Shown here one piece after another: positions 39,596 through 49,030 of a DNA stretch of 64,000 nucleotides. How positions within the stretch are numbered: position 1 is the first letter of the stretch; every line of letters starts with the position of its first letter. The notes below the pieces were generated by a model. That model was given only the letters and a program-made list of their open reading frames with translations, did no database searches and was not told the origin of the DNA. The DNA is from Effrenium voratum (lineage: Eukaryota; Sar; Dinophyceae; Suessiales; Symbiodiniaceae), in the NCBI GenBank assembly GCA_963377175.1, contig CAUJNA010001868.1, positions 736,880 through 800,879 on the forward strand, written 5' to 3'. Position numbers and translations under genes: made by a program.

Positions 39596-40031
39596 TGAGA
39601 ACCAGCAGGTGCTTTCTCGGAATGGAGTCCGGTTCCCTGCGCCCGCCCCCCCCCCCTCCGCTTTCCCGTTTTTGTTTGGGCCAGTCCCGTGGATCAAAAC
39701 TCCAGCGCCCAAGCCAATGGCCTCTCAAGGTACGGGAGGCTTAGTTGCATCAGTCCTAGCTGTGTTACTAGAAACAACGTCAGCTTTTGCGCTCGCCTGC
39801 TTCGTTCGAAAGTAGCAAGGACTCGTTGGAACCCGCCGGGGAGAGAATTTCAGAGGATTCGCTCGAGGTCTGGGGGCTTGTGCAACATCTCCAACCATGA
39901 TGAGCTCTTCAAGCTGCGGCCCAAGTGCCTCATCCTGCTCTTTTTTCGCTGGGCATGAACTTCGGCGCCGAATGCGGCCGAATTCGGAAAGTGGTTGCTG
40001 CCAGATAAAGTTTCCTTCGGCAGCAAACCGC

Positions 40032-40127
40032 CATCTCACCCCTTTTTGGTTGGGAGGGTTCCCCTACTAAAATAGACTACAGAAAACATGGGTAATTTTA
40101 TTTTAATCTCTTTGCTGGAGGACCTAG
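40032..40127 (+). repeat. Family A TIR element, left end missing
   Basis: CTCACCCCTTTTTGGTTGGG, CCCCTACTAAAATAGACTAC, CTTTGCTGGAGGACCTAG. Plus orientation. Confidence 0.85.
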
Positions 40128-40505
40128 TAGTTGGACTTCGCGCACCATGGCCGTTCCGAGGCAGGTGGTTGACTCCGAGACGTTGCATCACCTGGAGGTC
40201 GGAGCGAGCGAAAGCTCATGAAATGGGTCCCTTGCTGGGGATCCGACGTGCAAAGCACTTGCAGACGTAGCTGGCAAAAGTTGTGAGATCAGATGACAGT
40301 CACTTGCTTGGTATGCGAGTCCTCGGGAACCCGGAAGATTCCTTTGGGCGGTTTCAACCAAAACTTGGGGAAGATTGTCTGATGTAGAAGATTTGCCTGT
40401 CTTTGAAAAACCATCAAGGGGCATTCCAGATAGGAAGCACCTAAATTGTTGTAGATACTGACACGACTTCAAAGTGATCGTGGTCCTCGCGCGCGGCCGA
40501 AGCTT

Positions 40506-40714
40506 ATGGGGTTCCGGACCCAAGACTCAATACACCTCCCGCAATTGGGCACAGCACTTGTCTTTCTTTTGATCCCACCGTCCCAGCGACTTCTAGGCAG
40601 CCACGTCAAGTATTGCAAGCCAATTCTCAAGGATTGTGAGGCGCAGATGGACCCGGCAGGTGTCTTCGTTGTCCACTCTTTGGAGATTAACTCAACGAAT
40701 CAAGGGCTTCCACT
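40506..40714 (+). CDS. Candidate ATG-initiated coding block
   Basis: MGFRTQDSIHLPQLGTALVF, then LLIPPSQRLLGSHVKYCKPI, LKDCEAQMDPAGVFVVHSLE. It stays open up to the family I repeat that starts at 40715. The hydrophobic ALVFLLIPP could be a weak signal or membrane segment. Unknown. Confidence 0.4.
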
Positions 40715-40815
40715 TCTGGGTGGCTCCCATCCGGTTCCTTCGCTTTTTCGCCTTTTTGCGTGTGGTAGTCTCCATTTAACCCACTAAATGTTAGTCAAGC
40801 TTTTAGCGGGGGATC
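40715..40815 (+). repeat. Family I dispersed repeat, copy 2
   Basis: TCTGGGTGGCTCCCATCCGG...TAACCCACTAAATGTTAGTC then TTTTAGCGGGGGATC. Confidence 0.75.
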
Positions 40816-40890
40816 AGAAAACGGGCAGCCCAGTCTTTTCAGGCCTTGTCAAAGTGCCCTTGGACTCGCGAAGTGAATTGATCTCGTCAG

Positions 40891-40966
40891 CTCACAGCCA
40901 TGGCGGACGACGATCCCTTTGACCTGGTGACGCGCAGCTGAGAGGGGGCAGTTGAGGATGCTTTGG
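40891..40966 (+). pseudogene. Gene-start-like exon MADDDPFDLVTRS with in-frame TGA
   Basis: Acceptor-like TCTCGTCAG, then ATG at 40900 in AGCCATGGC context. The frame reads MADDDPFDLVTRS, TGA (40939), EGAVEDALG and a donor-like TTTGG|GTAAGC. The run through the TGA looks continuous, as if one stop interrupts a real N-terminus. Alternatives: decayed gene, sequencing error or recoding. Confidence 0.4.
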
Positions 40967-41029
40967 GTAAGCTTGATAAGCGTAGGAACAGAAGAACGAT
41001 GAGCACAGTCAGGATACGATGTAGTAGTG

Positions 41030-41060
41030 TATATATATATATATAGTGATATATAGTGCA
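41030..41060. repeat. (AT)n microsatellite
   Basis: TATATATATATATAGTGATA run. Confidence 0.9.
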
Positions 41061-41137
41061 GAAATAGCTTGAATAATCCTACAAATATATGAATGAGTAA
41101 ACAATTGCGTAATGAGGAAGACATGTGCATTTCATTA

Positions 41138-41232
41138 AAACAAAACAAAACAAAACAAACAAACAAACAAACAAACAAACAAACAAACAAACAAGCAAGC
41201 AAGCAAGCAAGCAAACAAACAAACAAACAAGC
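41138..41232 (+). repeat. AAAC / AAGC tetranucleotide microsatellite
   Basis: (AAAC)n with a central (AAGC)n block. Confidence 0.95.
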
Positions 41233-41473
41233 ACACGAACAGTATATATATATAAGCACAGCTTCCTTCCAAAAAGTTCATTAACCATGATTTGCAGTTT
41301 ATCAAAGAGGATTTGCATTCTTTTTGATTGGGTTCCGCTTTGGACCTGCAAAACTGACATCTGATGGAATCATGAGGTTGCCCTGGCTGTTCTGCGTGCA
41401 GTTTTGAGCTCCCTCCTTATCTGAGAAAGCCAAGGAGCGACACGGGGCTAGACTTTGGCACCAAGGACGGGCT

Positions 41474-41728
41474 TTGTTGATGGACAATTTTGGGGGCGGG
41501 ACCAGAGGGGACCGCTGGGGACTCATCCTTGCAGGATACCCCTGCAATACAATACTCCCGGAAGACAACAGGAAGGGTCTCGCCGAGAGTAGAGGATTGC
41601 GCCTGATTGCGCATTTTGGACAAACATCGACTGTGTCTCTCTCACTCAGCACGTCTACCATTCTTCAAAAGCCCTCCCCTTTCCCTACCCATGTTGTCGC
41701 AAACACTGCGTCAATTCATTTGTTTTAA
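41474..41728 (+). CDS. Exon-like open frame, 84 codons
   Basis: Plus frame MDNFGGGTRGDRWGLILAG, YPCNTILPEDNRKGLAESRG, LRLIAHFGQTSTV. Moderately protein-like; begins TTG. Minus strand also open. Unknown. Confidence 0.3.
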   Translation: MLMDNFGGGTRGDRWGLILAGYPCNTILPEDNRKGLAESRGLRLIAHFGQTSTVSLSLSTSTILQKPSPFPTHVVANTASIHLF

Positions 41729-42330
41729 GGCAACAACAGGTTCAGATGTTGTGTGGTTCTACGGAAAGAGCATATTTCCTGCTGACAGAGGGCCCTCCCC
41801 GAATCACTAAGCGGGTTTTGACACTTCTGAATTCCCATTCGACCGCACGCGGGGAGCGCCAAGCGGTCTCTCGCTGGATGGTGGGCAGTTAAACACAAGA
41901 CACCCACAGGCCCTTCCCCACATTTTGTTTGGGCGCATTCCCATTCGACAAATGGTTCGCAACCAGTGTGAGTGCCAGTGGCCGTGAAGAAATCAGGTAA
42001 CCAGGTCTGGTTTACATGGATTCATGCTGTTTCGTTTCCGGTAAATTTGTTCGATTGGCGTGTGGCATAGGGCAGAGCGGCTTTCAGAGTTTTTGAGACC
42101 ATTGGACTCTGCAGAGAACCCAGATACCCCGCAAAGCGCCAATTTGAAACCACCCTTTTCGATCCAATCCTGTCACAAATCGGAGGCTGACGCAAAGAAA
42201 CCAGTTCGGGAGTGCATTGAAAAGCAGCAAAAGCTTTGGGAGGGGGCAACTTCGCCCCTTTCAACTCCTCCATTGCCCAGCCGAACCCGCCTAAGCCTCT
42301 GACTTTTGCAGCTGCCTCTAAGCTTCGCAG

Positions 42331-42597
42331 GAGCACTTTGCGCCCCCGGCGCAATCGCCGCCGGCAGCGCAATCGCCGCCGGCCTTCGCGCCGCCGGCCT
42401 TCGCGCCGCCGGGCTTCGCGCCGCCGGGCTTCGCGCCGCCGGGCTTCGTGCAAGCGCCGGCCTTCGCGGCGCAAGCGACGGCTTGGAGCCCCCTGAACCC
42501 GGCCGACCCCTTCCAGAGCGCCCCGAAGGCTGTCGCGGGACGGCCGGTGGAATCGCAGCCCGGCAGAGAGGGCATGGGCAGGAACCGAAGAAGTTGA
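42331..42597 (+). CDS. Terminal exon with PPGFA repeats
   Basis: Acceptor AGCTTCGCAG; TAA 12 nt upstream fixes the left limit of the frame. The product is EHFAPPAQSPPAAQSPPAFA, then tandem PP(A/G)FA pentads, then FVQAPAFAAQATAWSPLNPA and DPFQSAPKAVAGRPVE, ending at TGA 42595-42597. The codon-level 15-bp unit (GCGCCGCCGGGCTTC) repeats about five times. A low-complexity Pro/Phe/Ala C-terminus followed by NPADPF-like text; NPF/DPF motifs are often endocytic adaptor ligands, but that is only a suggestion. The family F element starts two bases after the stop codon. A short possible upstream exon is at about 42180-42300 (RECIEKQQKLWEG). Confidence 0.58.
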   Translation, partial: EHFAPPAQSPPAAQSPPAFAPPAFAPPGFAPPGFAPPGFVQAPAFAAQATAWSPLNPADPFQSAPKAVAGRPVESQPGREGMGRNRRS

Positions 42598-42599
42598 GG

Positions 42600-42696
42600 T
42601 ATGGGTGTGGCTCAACATTACGCAGCTGGGACTACACAGGTTTTAGTCTACGTTAGCGTTCCATTTTGGACCCCGATTTTGAGCCACGCCCATATG
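42600..42696 (+). repeat. Family F TIR element
   Basis: TATGGGTGTGGCTCAAC to TTTTGAGCCACGCCCATATG, interior TTTTAGTCTACGTTAGCGTT. Inserted immediately after a stop codon. Confidence 0.8.
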
Positions 42697-42819
42697 ATGG
42701 TTTCCTTGTTGGAGGGGGTTTCTTGCTTCAGGGGAACCTCGCAAGATGAGAGTCTGACCTGTTCCAAGCCAGTGGCCAGAAGTAGGTTGCGTGTTGGACG
42801 GATCTGCCTAGACCCTGAG

Positions 42820-42934
42820 GTTCATCCCCCATGAAAAGAATGTTTAACTCAATTTGGATGATGAGCATCCTTAGGTAAATCATGGTTGTTATATGAACCC
42901 CCATTGTTTTAGTGGTGGTTTGAACTCCAGGGAA
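42820..42934 (+). repeat. Family J TIR element, copy 2
   Basis: TGAGGTTCATCCCCC...GGTTGTTATATGAACCCCC...TTTGAACTCCAGGG. Confidence 0.75.
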
Positions 42935-43048
42935 AATGTTCGCACGGTCAGACATGGGAGGTGTGACTTTGCCAACTTGCCCGGGGTTTTCCTGGATCCC
43001 CGGGTTTACAAGAGCGGAAGACTTCGAAGCCTGTGTCCAGTGCGGTTC

Positions 43049-43159
43049 ATCTTCCATTTGTTTAAGACTATGTTTTTATTTTCCCCTTTTGGTTTTAAAA
43101 CGAATCGATCACTACTGGAAATATTTAATTTCTTCCCAGGGTGCTCAAGCAAATGACAG
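43049..43159 (+). mobile_element. Family E TIR element with TTC flanks
   Basis: TCTTCCATTTGTTTAAG to CTCAAGCAAATGACAG; TTC at 43046-43048 and 43160-43162. Confidence 0.75.
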
Positions 43160-43411
43160 TTCATGTTCATCTCTCGCGAATTCCGCTAGGTTGATGCAGC
43201 CAAGAAGCCATGCGGAGCTCAATGCACGAGGCTCAGAAAATATCTTTGTGCTAACTGGATGTGATGGGCGGAGGGTTTGACTTGAAACCAGGTTTATGTG
43301 GGCAAGGATTCCAGAACCTCCACACCACAAAGCAAGTCACCGAAAAGATGGTATGTACTTAGTATCCAAGTTGGTCATTTGACCTGGTGGTAAGAATCCT
43401 TCTTTCATCAG

Positions 43412-43648
43412 CTGATTGTATGGACTTGGACCTATGAAGATGATCGAGGTGCTCAGGCTTGCTTGCGGGGCCTTCGTTTTGCGAATATCTTAGCAGACCA
43501 GAGGGGGTTACAAACCGTCGCCACGGAAAACCATGGTAAGATGAGTGTACCTCATTTTTTGCATGCGGGAAACCCAAGGAATCCAGACGATTGGCAGACC
43601 GAAACGGATGAGGAGCCAATCACCAAAACAAGAAGGAAACCACACCAA
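43412..43648 (+). CDS. Candidate internal exon, ~79 codons
   Basis: Acceptor TTCTTTCATCAG. The frame gives LIVWTWTYEDDRGAQACLRG, LRFANILADQRGLQTVATEN, HGKMSVPHFLHAGNPRNPDD and WQTETDEEPITKTRRKPHQ. It ends at a truncated family A element (GGCCCCCCAGTAG). Well-balanced, strongly protein-like. No family recognised. Confidence 0.52.
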
Positions 43649-43690
43649 GGCCCCCCAGTAGTGCCCTTTCTCACCCTTTTTTGGAGGAAA
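43648..43690 (+). repeat. Family A TIR element, left third only
   Basis: GGCCCCCCAGTAGTGCCC then TTTCTCACCCTTTTTTGG. Plus orientation. Confidence 0.75.
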
Positions 43691-43767
43691 CAGGCTGGTA
43701 AAAATCCTGGTACTTTTAGTGCTTTTTGTTTTTCGGCTATGATATGTCGAGTTGCAGTTGTGAGAGG

Positions 43768-43812
43768 GGGATGGGGGTGGGTGGGGGGGTGGGGGTGGGG
43801 TGGGGGGGCGGA
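43768..43812 (+). repeat. G-rich GGGTGGGG tract
   Basis: Runs of G4-G7 separated by T or C; potential G-quadruplex. Confidence 0.85.
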
Positions 43813-44358
43813 GGATGTTACCGTCGTTACGAAAGGCTTGAGCGCACACGAACACACATGCCAGTGCACACAGGTTGATGCATCGCCAATGTTGGTTGCA
43901 GATGCTGGCAGAAAGCGTCTGGAGAGCCACCAATGTCCAACCCAGCAAACATGAGCTTGCTAGAAGAGTCTCTGTGACGAGAGCACGCAAACGACCCATT
44001 TGCAGCATAGTGGGGGCTCAATGTATGGACAGAGGGTGGCAATCATTGCAAGTCTATACAACAACGCAGCTTCACTCTAATGTGTTTCGCCATACGCACA
44101 GCTTGTTTGGAGCATCGGCTTCCGATTGGGAAGGATTTCAGCCGTGACCGTCGGCTGCAGCTTGTTGGTTCAGATTTTCGAGCAATTGAACTGCAACTAC
44201 GCAAAAAACATTGGGTTCTTGACCATTTATGCATGAAGCCAACGCTGTCCTAATTCTCCCGTTCACTGCCAAGCGTGAGCCAGAGATGACAAATTGCAGA
44301 AAAGCCAGGGGAAAACACGTGTGACCCAGCTTTCGCCCCCAGGTTTTTTTAACAGCCT

Positions 44359-44447
44359 GTAACCTTTTTGGAGGGAGGGTTCCCCTACTAAAATAGACTA
44401 CAGAAAAAAGTCGGGTACCCTAAGCCCTAACCTCTCAAATGACCTAG
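44359..44447 (+). repeat. Family A TIR element, left end missing
   Basis: GGAGGGAGGGTTCCCC, TACTAAAATAGACTACAG, GTCGGGTACCCTAAGCCC, CAAATGACCTAG. Plus orientation. Confidence 0.85.
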
Positions 44448-44479
44448 ACATGGGTTCCCCGGCAACTTCCGGGGGCTGA

Positions 44480-44605
44480 GAGCCGGCCTCAGGTGAGCTC
44501 GCTTCAGCTGCAGGAGCCCTCCTCTGTGGCAAACTGGCACGCGCCTTCGAAGTGGCTCGCCTGCAGGATGTGGATCAATCTTTCCTGCGGGTTCCAGTTT
44601 TGTGA
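44480..44605 (+). CDS. Exon-like block after a family A element, frame uncertain
   Basis: Two plus frames are open. One gives ALLCGKLARAFEVARLQDVD then QSFLRVPVL and TGA at 44603. The other is open from the element end: TWVPRQLPGAESRPQ...ANWHAPSKWLACRMW. CTCAG|GTGAGC at 44491 could be a donor and CTGCAG at 44513 an acceptor. Confidence 0.33.
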   Translation, partial: EPASGELASAAGALLCGKLARAFEVARLQDVDQSFLRVPVL

Positions 44606-45002
44606 CCATGGCTAGTTCGGTGTTTTTGTTTTTGGGTGTTTTGGTTGCTGGTCTTTTCCGGTTGAGTGGTGAAAGTCGTTTTTTGTTTCTTTTTTTTGGT
44701 GTTTGTTTTCCCTGGTCATCCCAGCAGACTGATCAATTTGGTTTCTGACCCCAAGATTTCGCCATCCAACCGGTGGCTTCCTAGCGGACCACAGCCTGGG
44801 TTCAGTCCACTTCTCATCTCGCACTGAGCAGTCCAAATTGGGTCTGCCTATTTTATTTCGAGCTCACCGATGTTCTGGGGAACGAGCCAGCGAGATCGCT
44901 GAGGAAGATCCTTTAGTTCAGCTGGAATTGTGAACTAGGCGGACCCAGCTGCAAGGGAAACCGTTTGGAGACGAGGTCTTTGACCTTTTCGTTTCCTTTC
45001 AG

Positions 45003-45150
45003 GTCAGTACAAGAAAGTAGTTTCTCATTCAAGGAGACGGAGTATACCAGCACCCTCCAAGGGTACTCCATTGGTACCCAAAACGGCTCACACAAGGGCA
45101 CTTCAGGGACAATGTTTGACCAATTTTGGGGGAGGTCCTGTTTTTCTTGA
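45003..45150 (+). CDS. Candidate terminal exon, 49 codons
   Basis: Acceptor TTCGTTTCCTTTCAG. The frame gives SVQESSFSFKETEYTSTLQG, YSIGTQNGSHKGTSGTMFDQ and FWGRSCFS before TGA. Ser/Thr/Gly-rich, like an extracellular or beta-rich segment. Unknown. Confidence 0.48.
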
Positions 45151-45324
45151 GGTCCAGGCCCAAGGAGAACAGACGATGTACCGGAACAGTCATAGATTCA
45201 CGAAGGTCACCCTCCCATCTGGTAGGTGGCACGGGTGCTGGTAGGTGCAACACATCGTTTTAGCAAATGAGGTGGCCCGCGGATCCAAGCGAACGCCTCA
45301 GAAAGGCGGTGCTTCATTCCCATA

Positions 45325-45729
45325 TTGAAGGCAGGGGCTGTTTTATTTTTGTTTTTTCCTCAGTCTGTGGTGAGTTGTTTTTTGTCCATGTTTTCCTCAT
45401 GCTCCGGTCAGTTGCATCAGGTTGCTCAGTTGCTCAAGGCTGAATTTCAACCGTTTGTTTGCCTTTTCGCCCATATCGAATCAAAAACGAAAAGGCGGCG
45501 CAGTTATTTCAGTTGGGCAGTTTGTCCTTTATTTTGGACCGCGTGGGCTACCTTTCACGGCAACGCTGAAGATGCAAAAAATGCCCCTATCCTGGCAGCC
45601 TGCTTTTCGGATTTCCTGCGCACTTCTGGATGGAGTGCTGGGGAAATCTTCAAACACCCCCCTGGTTCTTGTTCAATGGGAACCCATACAAAGCTGGGCT
45701 GGGCTCGCGGCTCGGGGTGCTTCCCTTGA
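45325..45729 (+). CDS. Open frame, 134 codons
   Basis: Plus frame: hydrophobic beginning (AVLFLFFPQSVVSCFLSMFS), then VAQLLKAEFQPFVCLFAHIE, FHGNAEDAKNAPILAACFSD and FLRTSGWSAGEIFKHP. Starts with TTG. Could be one exon or two. Unknown. Confidence 0.33.
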   Translation: MKAGAVLFLFFPQSVVSCFLSMFSSCSGQLHQVAQLLKAEFQPFVCLFAHIESKTKRRRSYFSWAVCPLFWTAWATFHGNAEDAKNAPILAACFSDFLRTSGWSAGEIFKHPPGSCSMGTHTKLGWARGSGCFP

Positions 45730-46055
45730 CAGCAATTTTCCCCCCCAGGACATGTTGGTTTCTTTTGCGCCTAGACAAGCCACACGCATTCCCCCGATTC
45801 AGTGCGTAATTACTTGCTAGGGTCTCACACGCAGGAACTGGATGAGGGTTTGCTGATGCAAGAGTTCCCTTTCTTGCTGCCGCTTGCTGTTTTTTTGGGG
45901 GAAAGGCTACACATGAGACTGTTTGGTTGCAACTTGCTCGTATTTTTGGGGGGACAGGCCCCAGAGGTGATGAACGGAGGTGCGAATGATGCACTCAAGC
46001 TCGTTGTTAGCTGATGCCGGGATTTGAGTAAAGGCCTTGCTTTGCCGTCGTTTGT

Positions 46056-46117
46056 CTAGGTCCCCCAGCTACAGAAGAAAGGGTACCCTTACTCTAACCT
46101 CTCAACTGGAGGACTAG
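46056..46117 (+). mobile_element. Family A internal-deletion derivative with TTG flanks
   Basis: Only 62 bp: CTAGGTCCCCCAGCT joined to ACAGAAGAAAGGGTACCC and CTGGAGGACTAG. TTG at 46052-46054 and 46118-46120. Shows that ends alone suffice for recognition. Plus orientation. Confidence 0.88.
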
Positions 46118-46624
46118 TTGTTCAAGTTCCTGTCCTGTTGTTTGCTTGGAACTTCCTCGTTACACTCTGTCCCGCTGATGCTTCTCTTGTTTTTATGTGC
46201 TTTATTTCTCTCGGACAGGCTGGGCATGCCTTTAGGTTTTTGTTTGCAATGTCCAGGGCTATTTGTGCAAAGGCTCCTCACAAGACACGGTTAGGAGGAG
46301 GAATGTAGAGATGTCACTGCAGGACTTGAGTAGCCATTTCAAGTGAAGTAAACAGCAGCTTGTTTAAACAATTGTTTAATGTGTAACCCAGGGGTTGGCC
46401 CAGGTGAACTTGCTTGGGTCAATTTGTCAGACCAGGGCCTTTGAGTGGCAATCCCCAAATTTTTGCGTAGGCTACCAAAAGGAAATGTCGGGTTTGGGCG
46501 CAAATGTGCAAGGGACCAGCTCATGTCCGCATGCGGCATCCTCAGGTCCCTTTGCCCGGAGCGTTTTTCCTAGAATTTCCTGGGGTCACTCACTGTGCAT
46601 AATGGGGACCCAGGATTAATAAAC

Positions 46625-46745
46625 CCGTCCCATTATTAGCGGGGGGCCCCTCCAAAAGTGGTCTGAATCCCCACTAAAAGGAATTGGACACCCCCCTATT
46701 AATCAACCAGGGGTTCTGCTTAATCCGGGGTTAACATTATCCCCC
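46625..46745. repeat. Decayed TIR-like sequence
   Basis: TCCCATTATTAGCGGGGGG, CCCCACTAAAAGGAATTGG, CCCTATTAATCAACCAGGGG suggest an old inverted element; family unclear. Confidence 0.35.
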
Positions 46746-46751
46746 ACACAG

Positions 46752-46857
46752 AGTGTTTCGGAACTTTCTGCCGACGCCAGTCATGCGCGAAGCTCTGAAC
46801 CGGGGCGCGCGGCTCAAGGCAGATGGCGACGGCAAAACCGTGCCCCGGCCCCGCCGT
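46752..46857 (+). CDS. Candidate short exon
   Basis: Acceptor CCCCACACAG. The plus frame gives FRNFLPTPVMREALNRGARL then KADGDGKTVPRPRR. A second frame is open too. It ends at a family P repeat. Unknown. Confidence 0.38.
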
Positions 46858-46937
46858 TTGAAACATGTTGCTTTTTCAACCAAAATAAAGTGCAGCCACC
46901 ATTTACAAGTTGCAATGTTCAGGTGTATAATGTAAGG
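46858..46937 (+). repeat. Family P dispersed repeat, copy 3
   Basis: TTTACAAGTTGCAATGTTCA then GGTGTATAATGTAAGGATC. Confidence 0.7.
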
Positions 46938-47044
46938 ATCTGGCCATTTCGGGGGCAATGCTCGGGGTGATTTCAGAGCCCTGCTCGGGAAGTCCCGCCT
47001 GGATTTGCACTAGGTATTCCCAAGGACGGACAAACAGCAGTGAT

Positions 47045-47191
47045 GCCAAATGGCCATGGGTCAGAATCCCGGTTGCGCCCCACCCAGTGAACACCCCAAT
47101 CCAACCACTGAAATCGGTTCTAAAATGGGGGGTGCACCGAAGACCCCCAGTTTTGGGATCCCAAAACGGTGTTGACAACCACAGCCAAATC
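47045..47191 (+). repeat. Family X TIR element, complete copy
   Basis: CCAAATGGCCATGGGTCAGA...GGATCCCAAAACGG then TGTTGACAACCACAGCCAAA. Same family as the satellite founder at 9624. Confidence 0.8.
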
Positions 47192-47278
47192 CCAGCTCAA
47201 GACGTGAGACATGTCTCGCCAAGCGCGAGCATGGTCCATAGCCAGCAAACCCATGGGGTTGGGCAGGTATGATGGCCA

Positions 47279-47402
47279 TCCATTTGCTGAAATGAATATT
47301 TTGTATGTTCCCTCGTCGGCTTTAAAAGGAGATCACTTAAATGATCGCTACTGAACATTTTTTTTCTTTAATGTTTTTGCAGGGGTCCAAACCAAAAGGA
47401 AG
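47279..47402 (+). mobile_element. Family E TIR element with CCA flanks
   Basis: TCCATTTGCTGAAATGAATA to CCAAACCAAAAGGAAG; CCA at 47276-47278 and 47403-47405. It contains an acceptor-like TGTTTTTGCAG, and an open frame MCLLKIVPHVFAQFLAF follows at 47405. Confidence 0.7.
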
Positions 47403-47998
47403 CCATGTGTTTGCTCAAAATCGTACCCCATGTGTTTGCTCAGTTCCTGGCATTCGTAGCCCAAAGACTTTGGGCGGGCAAGACAGGCCGTCGTATCCCT
47501 TCAAGCGGCCAAGGTGTTGCACTATGCGGCACGTGCCCTGGCGAGGGAAGGGGTTGGGCGAAATCTCAAGAAGCCAAAAGGAGGTGCCTGTGAAGCAAGA
47601 CCGGACATGCAACTATATCCGGTGTCGAAATTTGCGACCCATGAAATGAAGAGCCTGGTTGAACCCAAAGATGAGATGGGTGCAACTAATTAATTCTTGG
47701 GGAGGAATAGATGGGGATTATGTCCACCAAAAAGCAAATCGAGGAAGCCTTGTGTTGCAACCAAGAAATATCCGAGCCGCTTCCCAGCACCTTTCCAGCG
47801 GCCAGGGGAGCTATTGGCAACTTATAGGGGTCCAGGTGTTGAAACCTGAACGAACCTTGCTGAAGTGTTGCAACCAAGAAACAGCCTAAATGAAAGCCAA
47901 GCAACCTTTGTTTGGCCGTCCCAGACACACTCTACCCACGAAACTCAAAAAAAGAGGTGTTTTTTTTCTCGAACAGAATCCTGGGTCGTAGCGACCAG

Positions 47999-48213
47999 GG
48001 GCGGGCTTGTTTGACATGCTCCGGGAGTTGCTGGCCTGCAACTTCAATCCCAACGTGGAGGACTCTCGAGGAGGCCGGCCCGGCTGGCGGGCGAATGCGG
48101 GCTGGCGGGCGAGGTTCTGGCCGCAGTTGGATGGCTTTGGACGTCCCGCAAGTGACACGCGCAGAATCGGTGGTTGTTTAAAAGGGGCGCCAAAGGCAAC
48201 AGCTGCCCAGTCT
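47999..48213 (+). CDS. Candidate exon LFDMLRELLACNFNPNVED
   Basis: Plus frame from CGACCAG: GLFDMLRELLACNFNPNVED, SRGGRPGWRANAGWRARFWP, QLDGFGRPASDTRRIGG to TGA. The LLxxNFNPN step resembles the helix-turn of an ankyrin-like repeat, but one unit is not enough to call it. Contains a short duplication (GGCTGGCGGGCGA). Unknown. Confidence 0.42.
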
Positions 48214-48244
48214 TGACATTCATGGCTTACAAGAGGAACCCAAG

Positions 48245-48385
48245 CGCTGGTTCCGACTCCGATGGCTCGACCCCCTGCGAGGCAGGCCAGTGGACGAGGC
48301 GGAGTACTGGGCAGTGCGCGCCCCCGACCCCCACGAGCGCAAGGCGGGGACGGAGTCGGAGCAGCTTCGACTGTGTTTTTTTTAG
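48245..48385 (+). CDS. Candidate exon with VDEAEYWAVRAPDPHERK
   Basis: From GAACCCAAG. The frame gives RWFRLRWLDPLRGRPVDEAE, YWAVRAPDPHERKAGTESEQ, LRLC, then a T-run and TAG at 48383. A GT inside CTGTGTTT may be the donor. The first part pairs with the preceding block, possibly the same gene. Unknown. Confidence 0.45.
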   Translation, partial: RWFRLRWLDPLRGRPVDEAEYWAVRAPDPHERKAGTESEQLRLCFF

Positions 48386-48412
48386 GGTAGACGAAGAATG
48401 GGCATGTCTTTC

Positions 48413-48480
48413 TTGAGGGTACACCTTTTTGGTGGTTTGAAAGGAAAACCAGCAGGAAAGCAGCTTCTTCTTTTGTTTTT
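48413..48480 (+). repeat. Family O repeat copy
   Basis: GAGGGTACACCTTTTTGGTG, then TTGAAAGGAAAACCAGC. Confidence 0.55.
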
Positions 48481-48649
48481 TTTTGTTGGGGGGGGTCCAG
48501 CCTAAAAAAAGACAGACCCATATGAAGGGGGAATCCGATGTTTCAATTGGGTACCCCAAGTTGGGTCGAGGAACCCTGTCGCACATGCTGCAGGCTGCCA
48601 AGAGATTGGTTCCGCCTTATTTCATGCCATGGATTTGGGTTTTGGAGCC

Positions 48650-48725
48650 ACTTGAGCCACAATCAAAACCCGGGTGGATGAAGGTTAGTAAGGGGCAGTC
48701 CCAGCACTTTTAGCGGGGGATCCGA
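48650..48725 (+). repeat. Family H left end fused to a family I right end
   Basis: TTGAGCCACAATCAAAACCC, GATGAAGGTTAGTAAGGGGC, then abruptly ACTTTTAGCGGGGGATCC of family I. Confidence 0.65.
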
Positions 48726-49030
48726 CCGGGACCAGATTTGGGGCTTGTTTTTGTGAGGCCACTGGCCGTTTGTTCCTTGCAAAGGGCTCAACATCTGCTG
48801 GTTTGCCCACTGGTCAGCGCATCTCCCACTTCGGAATTCTCGAGAGAGTGTGTACACTTCGAGGCGAGGTAAAATAACTAAACCCGGAGATTCTGTTGTT
48901 TTTTGATTTTTTTGGAGGTGCTCGGCGCCATAGTCGTAAGACGCTGGCTTCGACTTTGTTTTTTGGAGCATGATATTTTTTCTGCTCAAGCCGTCCCCTC
49001 CAAGGGACCCTGCCCAAGCTATGGCCCACC

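Noticed and set aside
42022..42618. 198-codon minus ORF with Arg/Glu repeats
   Set aside because: Shadow of the PPGFA repeat exon, which has the better composition and a natural stop.
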